From NCBI GenBank assembly GCA_013695175.1, contig JACDAZ010000080.1:1-10315 (forward strand): a stretch of 10,315 nucleotides of DNA. Direction: 5' to 3'. Positions within the stretch are counted from its first letter, which is position 1, and each line of letters opens with the position of its first letter. Shown one piece after another: positions 1-6,230 of the stretch. Origin of the DNA: Flavisolibacter sp. Its GTDB lineage: Bacteria; Bacteroidota; Bacteroidia; Chitinophagales; Chitinophagaceae. Below the pieces are notes generated by a model that did no database searches, had not been told where the DNA came from, and saw only the letters and a list, made by a program, of their open reading frames with translations. Both the position numbers and the translations under genes were made by a program.

Positions 1-71
1 ACGGGCATAGTTCAATGGCAGAATAGCGGTCTCCAAAACCGTTGATGGGAGTTCGAATCTCTCTGCCCGTG
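1..71 (+). tRNA. tRNA-Trp (anticodon CCA)
   Basis: A complete cloverleaf can be drawn by eye. The acceptor stem is ACGGGCA (1-7) with TGCCCGT (64-70). The D arm closes at 10-13/21-24, with GG at 17-18. A 5-bp anticodon stem (26-30/38-42, one G-U) holds a 7-nt loop with CCA at 33-35. The T-stem is 47-51/59-63 around the loop TTCGAAT (52-58), and G71 is the discriminator. CCA is not encoded, since the next bases are GCAG. It delivers tryptophan at UGG codons. A tRNA-Trp gene just upstream of secE is the usual arrangement in many bacteria, often after tuf, so it is probably processed from a polycistronic transcript. The gene begins at the first base of the window, so nothing can be said about its promoter. 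Confidence 0.97.
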
Positions 72-100
72 CAGATCTTATAATTAACGAGTAGGAGTTC

Positions 101-128
101 CCTGCCCGACTGACGCCGGTCAGGCGGG
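101..128 (+). repeat. 28-nt REP-like palindrome, copy 1
   Basis: A GC-rich imperfect palindrome that stands out from the AT-rich flanks. The left arm CCCGACTGAC (105-114) pairs with the right arm GTCAGGCGGG (119-128), with one A-G mismatch and a 4-nt loop GCCG (115-118). A short left tail CCTG (101-104) completes it. It sits exactly between the TTC and GAA of a tRNA T-loop copy. The form resembles REP/RAYT-type palindromic elements, but membership in a family is an inference. Confidence 0.8.
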
Positions 129-175
129 GAATCTCTCTGCCCGTGCAGATCTTACAATTAACGTGTAGGGAGTTC

Positions 176-203
176 CCTGCCCGACTGACACCGGTCAGGC
201 GGG
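176..203 (+). repeat. 28-nt REP-like palindrome, copy 2
   Basis: The second copy differs from the first at one loop base (A190 for G115). Arms are 180-189 and 194-203, with loop ACCG. It has the same insertion point between TTC (173-175) and GAA (204-206), so insertion most simply came before the tandem duplication. Confidence 0.8.
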
Positions 204-225
204 GAATCTCTCTGCCCGTGCAAAT

Positions 226-291
226 AAGGTTAAGGCTAAGATTAAGGTTGAACATTTAAAGTTCTCTCCTTAACCTCAACCTCAACCTCAA
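226..291. repeat. Inverted degenerate hexamer repeats upstream of secE
   Basis: Four hexamers AAGGTT/AAGGCT/AAGATT/AAGGTT (226-249) are followed 18 nt later by four hexamers CCTTAA/CCTCAA/CCTCAA/CCTCAA (268-291). The two blocks are purine-rich and pyrimidine-rich and are imperfect inverted repeats of each other, so a transcript could form a long, mismatched stem directly ahead of secE. No TAnnTTTG promoter element is seen between the tRNA and secE, which fits co-transcription with the tRNA. Confidence 0.8.
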
Positions 292-301
292 TCTAACAAT
301 T

Positions 302-493
302 ATGAACAAAGTAACTGATTACTTCCGCGATTCTTACAAAGAGCTAACTGAAAAAGTAACCTGGCCAAACTGGACGCAATTACAACAATCTACTATGATT
401 GTTCTAGGTGCCACAGTTATTATAACAGCAATGGTATGGGTAATGGATTTTATTGCTGCCGGTGGTTTAAATTTTATATACAAATTATTTTAA
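302..493 (+). CDS. secE: Preprotein translocase subunit SecE
   Basis: SecE is the small essential subunit of the SecYEG channel; it clamps SecY in the inner membrane. The 63-residue product is the short single-span form found in many bacteria. An amphipathic N-terminal stretch with the family motif KELTEKVTWPNWTQL (about residues 13-27) lies parallel to the membrane. It is followed by one transmembrane helix (about 31-55, beginning STMIVLGATVIITAMVWVMD). It starts at ATG 302 with no clear Shine-Dalgarno sequence. It is separated from nusG by only 3 nt, so the two are surely one transcript, and tRNA-Trp lies upstream as expected for this locus. Confidence 0.96.
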   Translation: MNKVTDYFRDSYKELTEKVTWPNWTQLQQSTMIVLGATVIITAMVWVMDFIAAGGLNFIYKLF

Positions 494-496
494 CAG

Positions 497-1081
497 ATGG
501 AACCAGTAACTGAAAATATAGAAGAAGTACAACAGCAGGATACCAAATGGTATGTATTGCGTGTTGTGAGCGGCAAGGAGAGAAAAGTAAAAGAATATAT
601 TGATAAAGAAGTTTCCCGCGGTGGATGGAGCGAGGTTGTAAAGCAGGTATTTCTGCCGGTAGAAAAGGTATATAAAGTCCAGAATGGAAAAAAGGTGATG
701 AGGGAAAGAAACTACTATCCGGGTTATGTAATGATTGAAATAAGTGATGGTAAATTCAGCGATGATCTTAGGGATGCAATAAAAAATACTCCAAACGTTA
801 TTCATTTTCTTGGAAAGGAAAATCCGATTGCACTACGCAAGGCAGAGGTAAATAAGATGCTGGGTAAGATGGATGAAATGGCTGAAGCAGGCGGAGTAAG
901 TATGAGTGAACCTTTTATTGTTGGTGAAACAATTAAAATCATTGAAGGTCCATTTAATGATTTTAACGGTACCATTGAAGAAGTAAATGATGAGAAAAAG
1001 AAATTAAAGGTTACAGTTAAAATCTTCGGTCGTTCAACACCGGTAGAATTAAATTACATGCAAGTTGAAAAAATAAGTTAA
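497..1081 (+). CDS. nusG: Transcription termination/antitermination factor NusG
   Basis: NusG binds RNA polymerase and controls pausing and Rho-dependent termination; in many bacteria it couples transcription to translation. The product is 194 residues. The NGN domain begins with KWYVLRVVSGKERKV (17-31) and includes RNYYPGYVMIEI (71-82), a family hallmark. A linker leads to the KOW domain at about 138-193, with EPFIVGETIKIIEGPFNDFNG and the C-terminal end VELNYMQVEKIS. The start is ATG 497, 3 nt after the secE stop. The gene ends 20 bases before a strong intrinsic terminator, so in this genome nusG is the last gene of its transcript instead of leading into rplK. Confidence 0.97.
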   Translation: MEPVTENIEEVQQQDTKWYVLRVVSGKERKVKEYIDKEVSRGGWSEVVKQVFLPVEKVYKVQNGKKVMRERNYYPGYVMIEISDGKFSDDLRDAIKNTPNVIHFLGKENPIALRKAEVNKMLGKMDEMAEAGGVSMSEPFIVGETIKIIEGPFNDFNGTIEEVNDEKKKLKVTVKIFGRSTPVELNYMQVEKIS

Positions 1082-1100
1082 GTGTTATAAAAATATATAT

Positions 1101-1131
1101 AAGCCATCCCATGAAAACGGATGGCTTTTTT
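1101..1131 (+). terminator. Intrinsic terminator after nusG
   Basis: Perfect stem AGCCATCC (1102-1109) with GGATGGCT (1119-1126), extendable by A1101-T1127, a 9-nt loop, and an uninterrupted T-run to 1131. The start codon of the next gene lies only 2 nt after the T-run. Confidence 0.92.
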
Positions 1132-1133
1132 GT

Positions 1134-2969
1134 ATGACCGGTAGAATAATTTTTTTGTTATCATATTTGTTGCTTTGGATAATTTTTTTCCAGTTATCCA
1201 GGTTGATATTTATTTTATATCACTTTCGCCAAACAAAGCAACTTACTATAGAAACTGATGTCCTAACATTTGTATATGGATTGCGTATGGATATTTCCAT
1301 GGCATCTTATATTTTACTGCCTGTTTGTTTTGTTGTTCTAATTGGTGTTTTTATTCATTTTTTCAACAAGCGCATTATTTTTAAATTATACACTGCTGTT
1401 ATTCTTTTTTTGCTTTTGATAGTTACATTGGCTGATCTGGAAATATACAAACATTGGGGATTTAGAATTGATGCTACACCTCTTAAATATTTATCTACAC
1501 CCAAAGAAGCATGGGCTTCGGTAAGTCATCTGCCAATAATATTGATAGCATTTGTTTTTATTGGATCTTACCTTCTTTTTTATTTATTGTTCAATTCAGG
1601 TTTAAACCGTATTATCAGGTATTTAAAATTAACTCCATACAAATGGGGAAATCTTATTTTACTGTTAGTTTTTATAGGGTTTCTATTTATACCTATACGA
1701 GGGGGTTTACAACTGGCTCCCATAAATCAAAGCTCTGTTTATTTTTCAACCAATAATTTTGCAAACATTGCTGCCATAAATGCTCCCTGGAATTTTTTGC
1801 ATGGTTTATTGAACACACCTTCAGACGGTAATAATCCATATCAATATTTTGATAAGCAAAAAGCTTCAGTAATTGTTGATTCACTTTTTGAAAAGCCATC
1901 TACCACCACAAAAATTTTAAATACAGATACACCAAATATTTTACTGATTATTTGGGAAAGTTTTACTGATAAGGCTACTCATCTTTCTATTAAAGGTGAA
2001 GAAGTAACTCCTTATTTTAATAGCTTAAAAAAAGAGGGGATATATTTTAATAACGTATATGCAAGTGGTGACCGTACAGATAAAGGAATTGCTGCAATTT
2101 TAAGTGGGTATCCTGCATTAAATAAAACATCTATTATACGAACTCCCAATAAAGCTGTAAAGCTGCCGCAATTAAGTAATTATTTTTCAAGAAAAGGGTA
2201 TACAACTTCTTTTTATTATGGTGGTGAACCGGAGTTTGCTAATATTAAATCTTATTTATTAAGCAGCGGTTACCAAACATTAATTGACAAGAATTTTTTT
2301 AAAAAAAAAGATCAGAATTCTAAATGGGGAGCGCATGATGGGGTAGTAGCAAATAAATTATTAAAAGATATTGCAACTAAGGAAACTCCTTTTTTTACGA
2401 CATGGCTTACGCTGAGCAGTCACGAACCTTTTGAAACACCTATAGCGCCTGCATTTAAAGGTTCAGGACATACCATACAATTTTTAAATTCATTACGCTA
2501 TACAGATGATGTGCTTTCAATGTTTATTCAAAAATGTAAAACAATGCCGTGGTGGGATAATACACTTGTTATTATTATAGCTGATCACGGTCACCATTTA
2601 CCGGAAACCGCAGACAGAATAAAAAATTTTAAAATACCTATGTTGTGGTTGGGTGGAGCTGTGTCTCAACCAGGGTTGGTAATAAAAAAAATAATTTCCC
2701 AAACAGATATGGCGGCTTCACTTATATATCAAACCGGTGGTAATGCTTCTAATTATAAGTACAGTAAAAATATTTTTGATTCCACCTCTAAAGGATGGGC
2801 ATTTTTTACTTTCAATGATGGATTTGGATTTATAGAAAATTCTCAATCTTTTATTTTTGATAATGTAAGTAACCAAATTATCGCAGGTTATTTAAATAAA
2901 GGCTCACACATTGTAAATAAAGGAAAAGCATTACAACAAATGTTATATGATGATTATTTAAACAAGTAA
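1134..2969 (+). CDS. LTA synthase family membrane sulfatase/phosphotransferase
   Basis: The 611-residue protein has an N-terminal membrane part and a C-terminal periplasmic sulfatase-fold domain, the layout of LtaS/OpgB-like enzymes of the alkaline phosphatase superfamily. Five probable membrane helices lie near 5-28, 54-76, 81-101, 133-153 and 171-188. The catalytic domain (about 265-540) shows the expected residues by family analogy: metal ligand E275 in NILLIIWESF, nucleophile T315 in GDRTDKG, the substrate-site histidine H430 in SSHEPF, and D484/H485 in IIIADHGHH. All key residues are present, so it is probably active. In Gram-positive relatives such enzymes transfer glycerol phosphate from phosphatidylglycerol; in Bacteroidota the acceptor is generally unknown. 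The start at 1134 keeps the first membrane helix; the next in-frame Met (52) would lose it. The coding sequence is visibly richer in A+T than nusG or the ribosomal genes. Confidence 0.9.
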   Translation: MTGRIIFLLSYLLLWIIFFQLSRLIFILYHFRQTKQLTIETDVLTFVYGLRMDISMASYILLPVCFVVLIGVFIHFFNKRIIFKLYTAVILFLLLIVTLADLEIYKHWGFRIDATPLKYLSTPKEAWASVSHLPIILIAFVFIGSYLLFYLLFNSGLNRIIRYLKLTPYKWGNLILLLVFIGFLFIPIRGGLQLAPINQSSVYFSTNNFANIAAINAPWNFLHGLLNTPSDGNNPYQYFDKQKASVIVDSLFEKPSTTTKILNTDTPNILLIIWESFTDKATHLSIKGEEVTPYFNSLKKEGIYFNNVYASGDRTDKGIAAILSGYPALNKTSIIRTPNKAVKLPQLSNYFSRKGYTTSFYYGGEPEFANIKSYLLSSGYQTLIDKNFFKKKDQNSKWGAHDGVVANKLLKDIATKETPFFTTWLTLSSHEPFETPIAPAFKGSGHTIQFLNSLRYTDDVLSMFIQKCKTMPWWDNTLVIIIADHGHHLPETADRIKNFKIPMLWLGGAVSQPGLVIKKIISQTDMAASLIYQTGGNASNYKYSKNIFDSTSKGWAFFTFNDGFGFIENSQSFIFDNVSNQIIAGYLNKGSHIVNKGKALQQMLYDDYLNK

Positions 2970-2991
2970 TCAACTTGTTAAAAGTTTTTTT
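2957..2991 (+). terminator. Probable weak terminator after the sulfatase gene
   Basis: AACAAG (2961-2966) pairs with CTTGTT (2974-2979); TTT (2957-2959) can pair with AAA (2981-2983) across an A-A mismatch. A T-run follows at 2985-2991. A competing small hairpin AACTT/AAGTT (2972-2976/2982-2986) overlaps it. The stem is AT-rich, overlaps the stop codon, and would be weak. Confidence 0.45.
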
Positions 2992-3040
2992 GCTTATTTC
3001 TTTTATGATAAGCGGTAACCTTATCCGAAAGTAGTGAGTC

Positions 3041-3048
3041 TAATTTCG
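3041..3048 (+). promoter_or_regulatory. Possible -7 element before the DUF5916 gene
   Basis: TAATTTCG matches the Bacteroidota -7 consensus TAnnTTTG at all but one fixed position. It lies 14 nt before the ATG at 3063, which would leave almost no leader. No convincing TTTG-type -33 box is seen at the expected distance. A short hairpin GATAAG/CTTATC (3007-3012/3020-3025) lies just upstream. Confidence 0.3.
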
Positions 3049-3062
3049 TACATCTATTCAAT

Positions 3063-5513
3063 ATGGCAATGCGTGCGGCTTTAATTTTATACCTGCAATT
3101 GTTTTTTTCAATTTTTTTGTTTGCACAAAATGTAATTAAACAATTACCTGCAAAAAGAACTACCTCAGTTATAAAAATTGATGGTATACCAGATGAGGCA
3201 GCATGGAAGGAGGCTATACCTGCAACTGACTTCGTGGAATTTAAGCCTACTCCTGGCAGACTTGAAGACTCAGCTAACAAAACAGTTGTTTATCTTCTTT
3301 ATGATAATACATCAGTATATGTAGGTGGCTTTTGTTATGAAAGAACCAGGGACAGTATTTCAAGAGAATTAATTGGAAGAGATAAAATAGGTATTAATGA
3401 TTTTGTTGGCGTTATTCTGGATACCTATTATGACAGAATAAATGCTGTAGGATTTTATGTAACACCTTATGGCGAGCAATATGATGCTAAATATTCATCT
3501 GCTGCTAATGGCGAAGATGGTTCATGGAATGCAGTTTGGGACAGTGAGGCTAAAATCCATGATAATGGATGGTCATTTGAAATGCGAATACCTTACTCAG
3601 CACTTCGTTTCAATAGTAAGGAAGTGCAAACATGGGGTATCAATATTACACGGCGTAGAAATAAAACCGGTCAGCAATATATGTGGAACCCTTTAAATAT
3701 GGAGGTGAATGGTTTTATAAACCAGGAGGGAGAATGGACAGGCATTCAAAGAATTAAATCTCCTGTCAGACTTTCTTTTTCACCTTATTTTTCCACTTAC
3801 ATAAATCATTATCCTTATAAAACAGCAGGCATTAAAAATTCGAAGTCTTCGTTAAACGGTGGAATGGATGTGAAGTATGGTTTGAATGAAAGTTTTACGC
3901 TTGATATGACATTGATACCTGATTTTGGCCAGGTTCAAAGTGATAACCAGGTTTTAAATCTAAGCCCATTTGAAATTCGTTTTGATGAGAACAGGTCCTT
4001 TTTTACGGAAGGAACAGAGTTGTTTTCTAAAGGAAATTTATTTTATTCAAGAAGAGTTGGTGCAAGACCTCTTCATTTCTATTCTATTCAAAATCAACTG
4101 GGAGCTAATGAAACCATTATTGATAATCCTGTTGAATCTAAACTTTTGAATGCAACAAAACTTTCTGGTCGTACAAAAAATGGATTAGGAATTGGATTTT
4201 TTAATGCTATAACTAAACCGATGTATGCAGTGGTAGAAGATGGAAATAAAAATAGCAGGGAAATTCAAACAAATCCTTTAACTAATTTTAATATCATAGT
4301 ATTTGATCAAAACCTAAAAAATAATTCTTCCGTTTCCTTTATTAATACAAACGTTTTAAGAAGTGGTAATGACTATGATGCCAACGTAAGTGCGGCTGTT
4401 TTCAATTTCAATAACAAACGAAACACCTATAACTGGAATGGGAAAGTTTCTGTTAGTAATTTAACCGGTGAAAGAAGTTCAACGGGGTATTCTCATCGTT
4501 TTGGTTTTGGAAAAACAGGAGGAAGATTTAATTACCAGTTAAACCAGGAACTGGTAGATGATAAATACCAGATCAATGACATGGGTTTGATGTTTTTTCC
4601 AAATTATTTTGATCACAACTTATGGTTAGGGTATAAATGGATAAAACCGGGTAATTGGTTTAACCAATTAAGGATTAATAATAACTACACATATAGCAGG
4701 CGATTCGCACCTTCCAGCTACCAGCATTTTTATATGAATTTTAATGCCAATGCGCAATTGAAAAACTTGTGGATGGTTGGCTCATGGGTTGGTTATAATG
4801 CAGATGCAAATGATTTTTATGAACCAAATATGCGGGACAGGTTTTTCCGGTCTCCGGGCAGGGTGGGTTATGAAGCATGGGTAGAAACCAATAATGCTAA
4901 AAAATATGCTGCAATGGCTTCGTTTTATATGGGAAAGTATAAGATGGAAAAGGGTAGAAGTTATTCTTTTTCATTAAGGAACCGTTACCGCTTTAATGAT
5001 AAATTATCAATGTCTCTGCAATCTTCTTACAGGCCTTTCACTAACAATGTTGGATTTAATTCTATTAGCGGATCGGAGGTAATATTTGCTTTACGGGACA
5101 GAGTTACTATTGAAAATGTTTTAAACGCAAAATATAATTTTAATAACCGGTCAGGTTTAACTTTCAGAGCCAGGCATTATTGGAGTGAAGTAATAAATAA
5201 ATCGTATTACATGCTCAATGCTGATGGTTCGCTAACTGCAAAAAATGGCTATAGCAATTCAACTAACAGGAATTTTAATATTTTCAATATAGATATGGTT
5301 TATACTCTCCAGTTTGCACCAGGGAGCTTTATAAATATTGTTTGGAAGAATGAAATTTTTACGAATAACCAGCAAACATCTGATTCTTATTTTAGAAATT
5401 TTGATAGAACCATTTCATCACCCCGAAATAATAATCTTTCTTTGAAAGTTTTATATTTCCTTGATTATGTTGATTTCAAGAAGTGGCGAAAGAGGGATCT
5501 TGCAGAATTTTGA
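3063..5513 (+). CDS. DUF5916 family protein with CBM9-like N-terminal domain
   Basis: The 816-residue protein is predicted to be exported. A signal peptide covers about residues 1-21 (hydrophobic core LILYLQLFFSIFLF, then AQ). The CBM9-like beta-sandwich runs from about 36 to 235, opening with IDGIPDEAAW (39-48) and including the family stretches NDFVGVILDTYYD and WSFEMRIPYSALRF. The rest matches DUF5916, with the diagnostic segment around IPDFGQVQSDNQ followed by FDENRSFFTEGTELF. Its long run of alternating aromatic and polar strands suggests an outer-membrane beta-barrel. No enzymatic function is established for the family, and the CBM9-like domain need not bind sugar. An in-frame ATG two codons downstream (3069) is an equally possible start. 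No terminator is evident after the TGA. Confidence 0.9.
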   Translation: MAMRAALILYLQLFFSIFLFAQNVIKQLPAKRTTSVIKIDGIPDEAAWKEAIPATDFVEFKPTPGRLEDSANKTVVYLLYDNTSVYVGGFCYERTRDSISRELIGRDKIGINDFVGVILDTYYDRINAVGFYVTPYGEQYDAKYSSAANGEDGSWNAVWDSEAKIHDNGWSFEMRIPYSALRFNSKEVQTWGINITRRRNKTGQQYMWNPLNMEVNGFINQEGEWTGIQRIKSPVRLSFSPYFSTYINHYPYKTAGIKNSKSSLNGGMDVKYGLNESFTLDMTLIPDFGQVQSDNQVLNLSPFEIRFDENRSFFTEGTELFSKGNLFYSRRVGARPLHFYSIQNQLGANETIIDNPVESKLLNATKLSGRTKNGLGIGFFNAITKPMYAVVEDGNKNSREIQTNPLTNFNIIVFDQNLKNNSSVSFINTNVLRSGNDYDANVSAAVFNFNNKRNTYNWNGKVSVSNLTGERSSTGYSHRFGFGKTGGRFNYQLNQELVDDKYQINDMGLMFFPNYFDHNLWLGYKWIKPGNWFNQLRINNNYTYSRRFAPSSYQHFYMNFNANAQLKNLWMVGSWVGYNADANDFYEPNMRDRFFRSPGRVGYEAWVETNNAKKYAAMASFYMGKYKMEKGRSYSFSLRNRYRFNDKLSMSLQSSYRPFTNNVGFNSISGSEVIFALRDRVTIENVLNAKYNFNNRSGLTFRARHYWSEVINKSYYMLNADGSLTAKNGYSNSTNRNFNIFNIDMVYTLQFAPGSFINIVWKNEIFTNNQQTSDSYFRNFDRTISSPRNNNLSLKVLYFLDYVDFKKWRKRDLAEF

Positions 5514-5567
5514 TCTTATTTGATTGTTTCAACAGGGCTACTTAACAAAATATTGGTTTATCGTTAA

Positions 5568-5596
5568 TTTTTTTTGAAATACTTATTCTACCTTTG
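5568..5596 (+). promoter_or_regulatory. Promoter of the L11 operon
   Basis: TACCTTTG (5589-5596) is a perfect TAnnTTTG -7 element followed by CACCCCC, a context common at Bacteroidota housekeeping promoters. A T-run ending in TTG (5568-5576) lies upstream. The TTG itself is 12 nt from the -7 box, shorter than the usual 17-19, so the -33 contact may be within the T-run. Transcription would begin near 5601-5604, giving a leader of about 135 nt before rplK. Confidence 0.75.
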
Positions 5597-5662
5597 CACC
5601 CCCAATTAGTTCTTTATCATCAGTGAAAAATTATTTGTTTAAAAAAACAAGTATAAAACTGG

Positions 5663-5677
5663 TCCCGCCTGGCGGGA
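5663..5677 (+). repeat. Compact hairpin 1 in the rplK leader
   Basis: TCCCGC (5663-5668) pairs with GCGGGA (5672-5677) around loop CTG. The core CCCGCCTG also occurs in the reverse complement of the palindromes at 101-128 and 176-203, so it may be a shortened relative. It has no T-run and is not a terminator. Confidence 0.6.
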
Positions 5678-5695
5678 TGATGGATGAATTTGGGA

Positions 5696-5714
5696 GTCTC
5701 GCCTTAGGCGAGAC
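5696..5714 (+). repeat. Perfect 8-bp hairpin in the rplK leader
   Basis: GTCTCGCC (5696-5703) and GGCGAGAC (5707-5714) form an uninterrupted 8-bp stem with loop TTA, ending 24 nt before the rplK ATG. It is very GC-rich against AT-rich flanks. It may be a mobile palindrome or part of leader control; the L11 operon is commonly controlled by L1 binding to its mRNA, but no L1 site is recognised here. Confidence 0.75.
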
Positions 5715-5738
5715 GCTTGAACCAATAAATCAGAAGAA

Positions 5739-6185
5739 ATGGCAAAAGAAATCACGGGCTATGTAAAGCTCCAGTGCAAGGGTGGCCAGGCCAATCCTGC
5801 ACCTCCAATAGGTCCAGCATTAGGTTCCAAAGGTGTAAACATCATGGAATTCTGCAAGCAATTCAATGCAAGAACTCAGGATAAAATGGGAAAAGTACTC
5901 CCTGTTTTATTGACTGTATATTCCGACAAATCTTTCGACTTTGTAATTAAAACGCCACCTGCAGCCGTTCAGCTAAAGGATGCCGCTAAAGTGCAAAGTG
6001 GTTCAAAAGAGCCAAACCGCCAGAAAGTAGGTAAGGTTTCATGGGCACAGGTAGAAGAAATAGCAAAAGATAAAATGCCTGATCTGAATGCCTTTAGCCT
6101 TGAAAGCGCTATGAGTATGGTAGCCGGTACGGCAAGAAGCATGGGACTTACTGTAGAGGGTACAGCTCCATGGGAAAAAAAATAA
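5739..6185 (+). CDS. rplK: 50S ribosomal protein L11
   Basis: L11 binds the GTPase-associated region of 23S rRNA and positions it for elongation factors. The 148-residue product has the N-terminal domain with the hallmark [20 protein letters not shown] (15-34), where the flexible proline-rich loop lies. The C-terminal rRNA-binding domain includes [18 protein letters not shown] (73-90) and ends [22 protein letters not shown], as in Bacteroidota homologues. The length is normal. ATG 5739 follows the A/G-rich stretch CAGAAGAA, and [12 protein letters not shown] is the expected N-terminus. It is first in the rplKAJL operon, downstream of the promoter at 5589 and two leader hairpins. Confidence 0.98.
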   Translation: MAKEITGYVKLQCKGGQANPAPPIGPALGSKGVNIMEFCKQFNARTQDKMGKVLPVLLTVYSDKSFDFVIKTPPAAVQLKDAAKVQSGSKEPNRQKVGKVSWAQVEEIAKDKMPDLNAFSLESAMSMVAGTARSMGLTVEGTAPWEKK

Positions 6186-6198
6186 TTTTTGAACTAAA

Positions 6199-6213
6199 GT
6201 CCGGTTGTCGGAC
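6199..6213 (+). repeat. Small hairpin between rplK and rplA
   Basis: GTCCG (6199-6203) pairs with CGGAC (6209-6213) around GTTGT; a G-U pair (6204/6208) can extend it inward. It occupies the middle of the 45-nt gap and ends 17 nt before the rplA ATG. It lacks a T-run. It is followed by CCTGAAAA, a sequence echoed after the rplJ-leader hairpin (CCTGAAAC, 6959-6966). Confidence 0.55.
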
Positions 6214-6230
6214 CTGAAAAATGAATTAAA

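Larger units (their letters stand above)
71..219 (+). repeat. Two-copy tandem repeat containing interrupted tRNA-Trp 3' ends
   Basis: Unit 1 is 71-144 (74 nt) and unit 2 is 145-219 (75 nt). They differ at only a few places: T81/C, A89/T, one extra G in unit 2 at 168-170, and G115/A190. Each unit holds a spacer starting GCAGATCTTA, then the 5' half of the tRNA T-arm (GGAGTTC 94-100; GGGAGTTC 168-175), then a 28-nt palindrome, then the tRNA 3' end GAATCTCTCTGCCCGT (129-144; 204-219). The 3' end of tRNA-Trp therefore occurs three times (64-70, 138-144, 213-219), but the acceptor 5' strand, D arm and anticodon arm occur once. The copies cannot be functional tRNAs. Each T-stem with its palindrome could fold as one long hairpin. 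Confidence 0.95.

Noticed and set aside
64..219. Repeated tRNA 3' ends as attachment sites of an integrated element
   Set aside because: The copies are 74-75 nt apart in tandem with no genes between them, and no integrase is nearby; a tandem duplication explains them.
71..219. CRISPR array
   Set aside because: There are only two near-identical 74-75-nt units with no variable spacers; the palindrome is inside tRNA-derived sequence.
485..805. Minus-strand frame of 106 residues opposite nusG
   Set aside because: It fully overlaps nusG, has no recognisable domain, and its composition is that of AT-rich antisense.
3007..3025. Hairpin GATAAG/CTTATC before the DUF5916 gene as a regulator or terminator
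   Set aside because: It has only 6 AT-rich base pairs, no T-run and no other support; chance is likely in this composition.
2978..3280. Minus-strand frame of 100 residues across the DUF5916 start
   Set aside because: It overlaps the signal peptide and CBM9-like region of a well-supported gene; no domain or promoter was seen.
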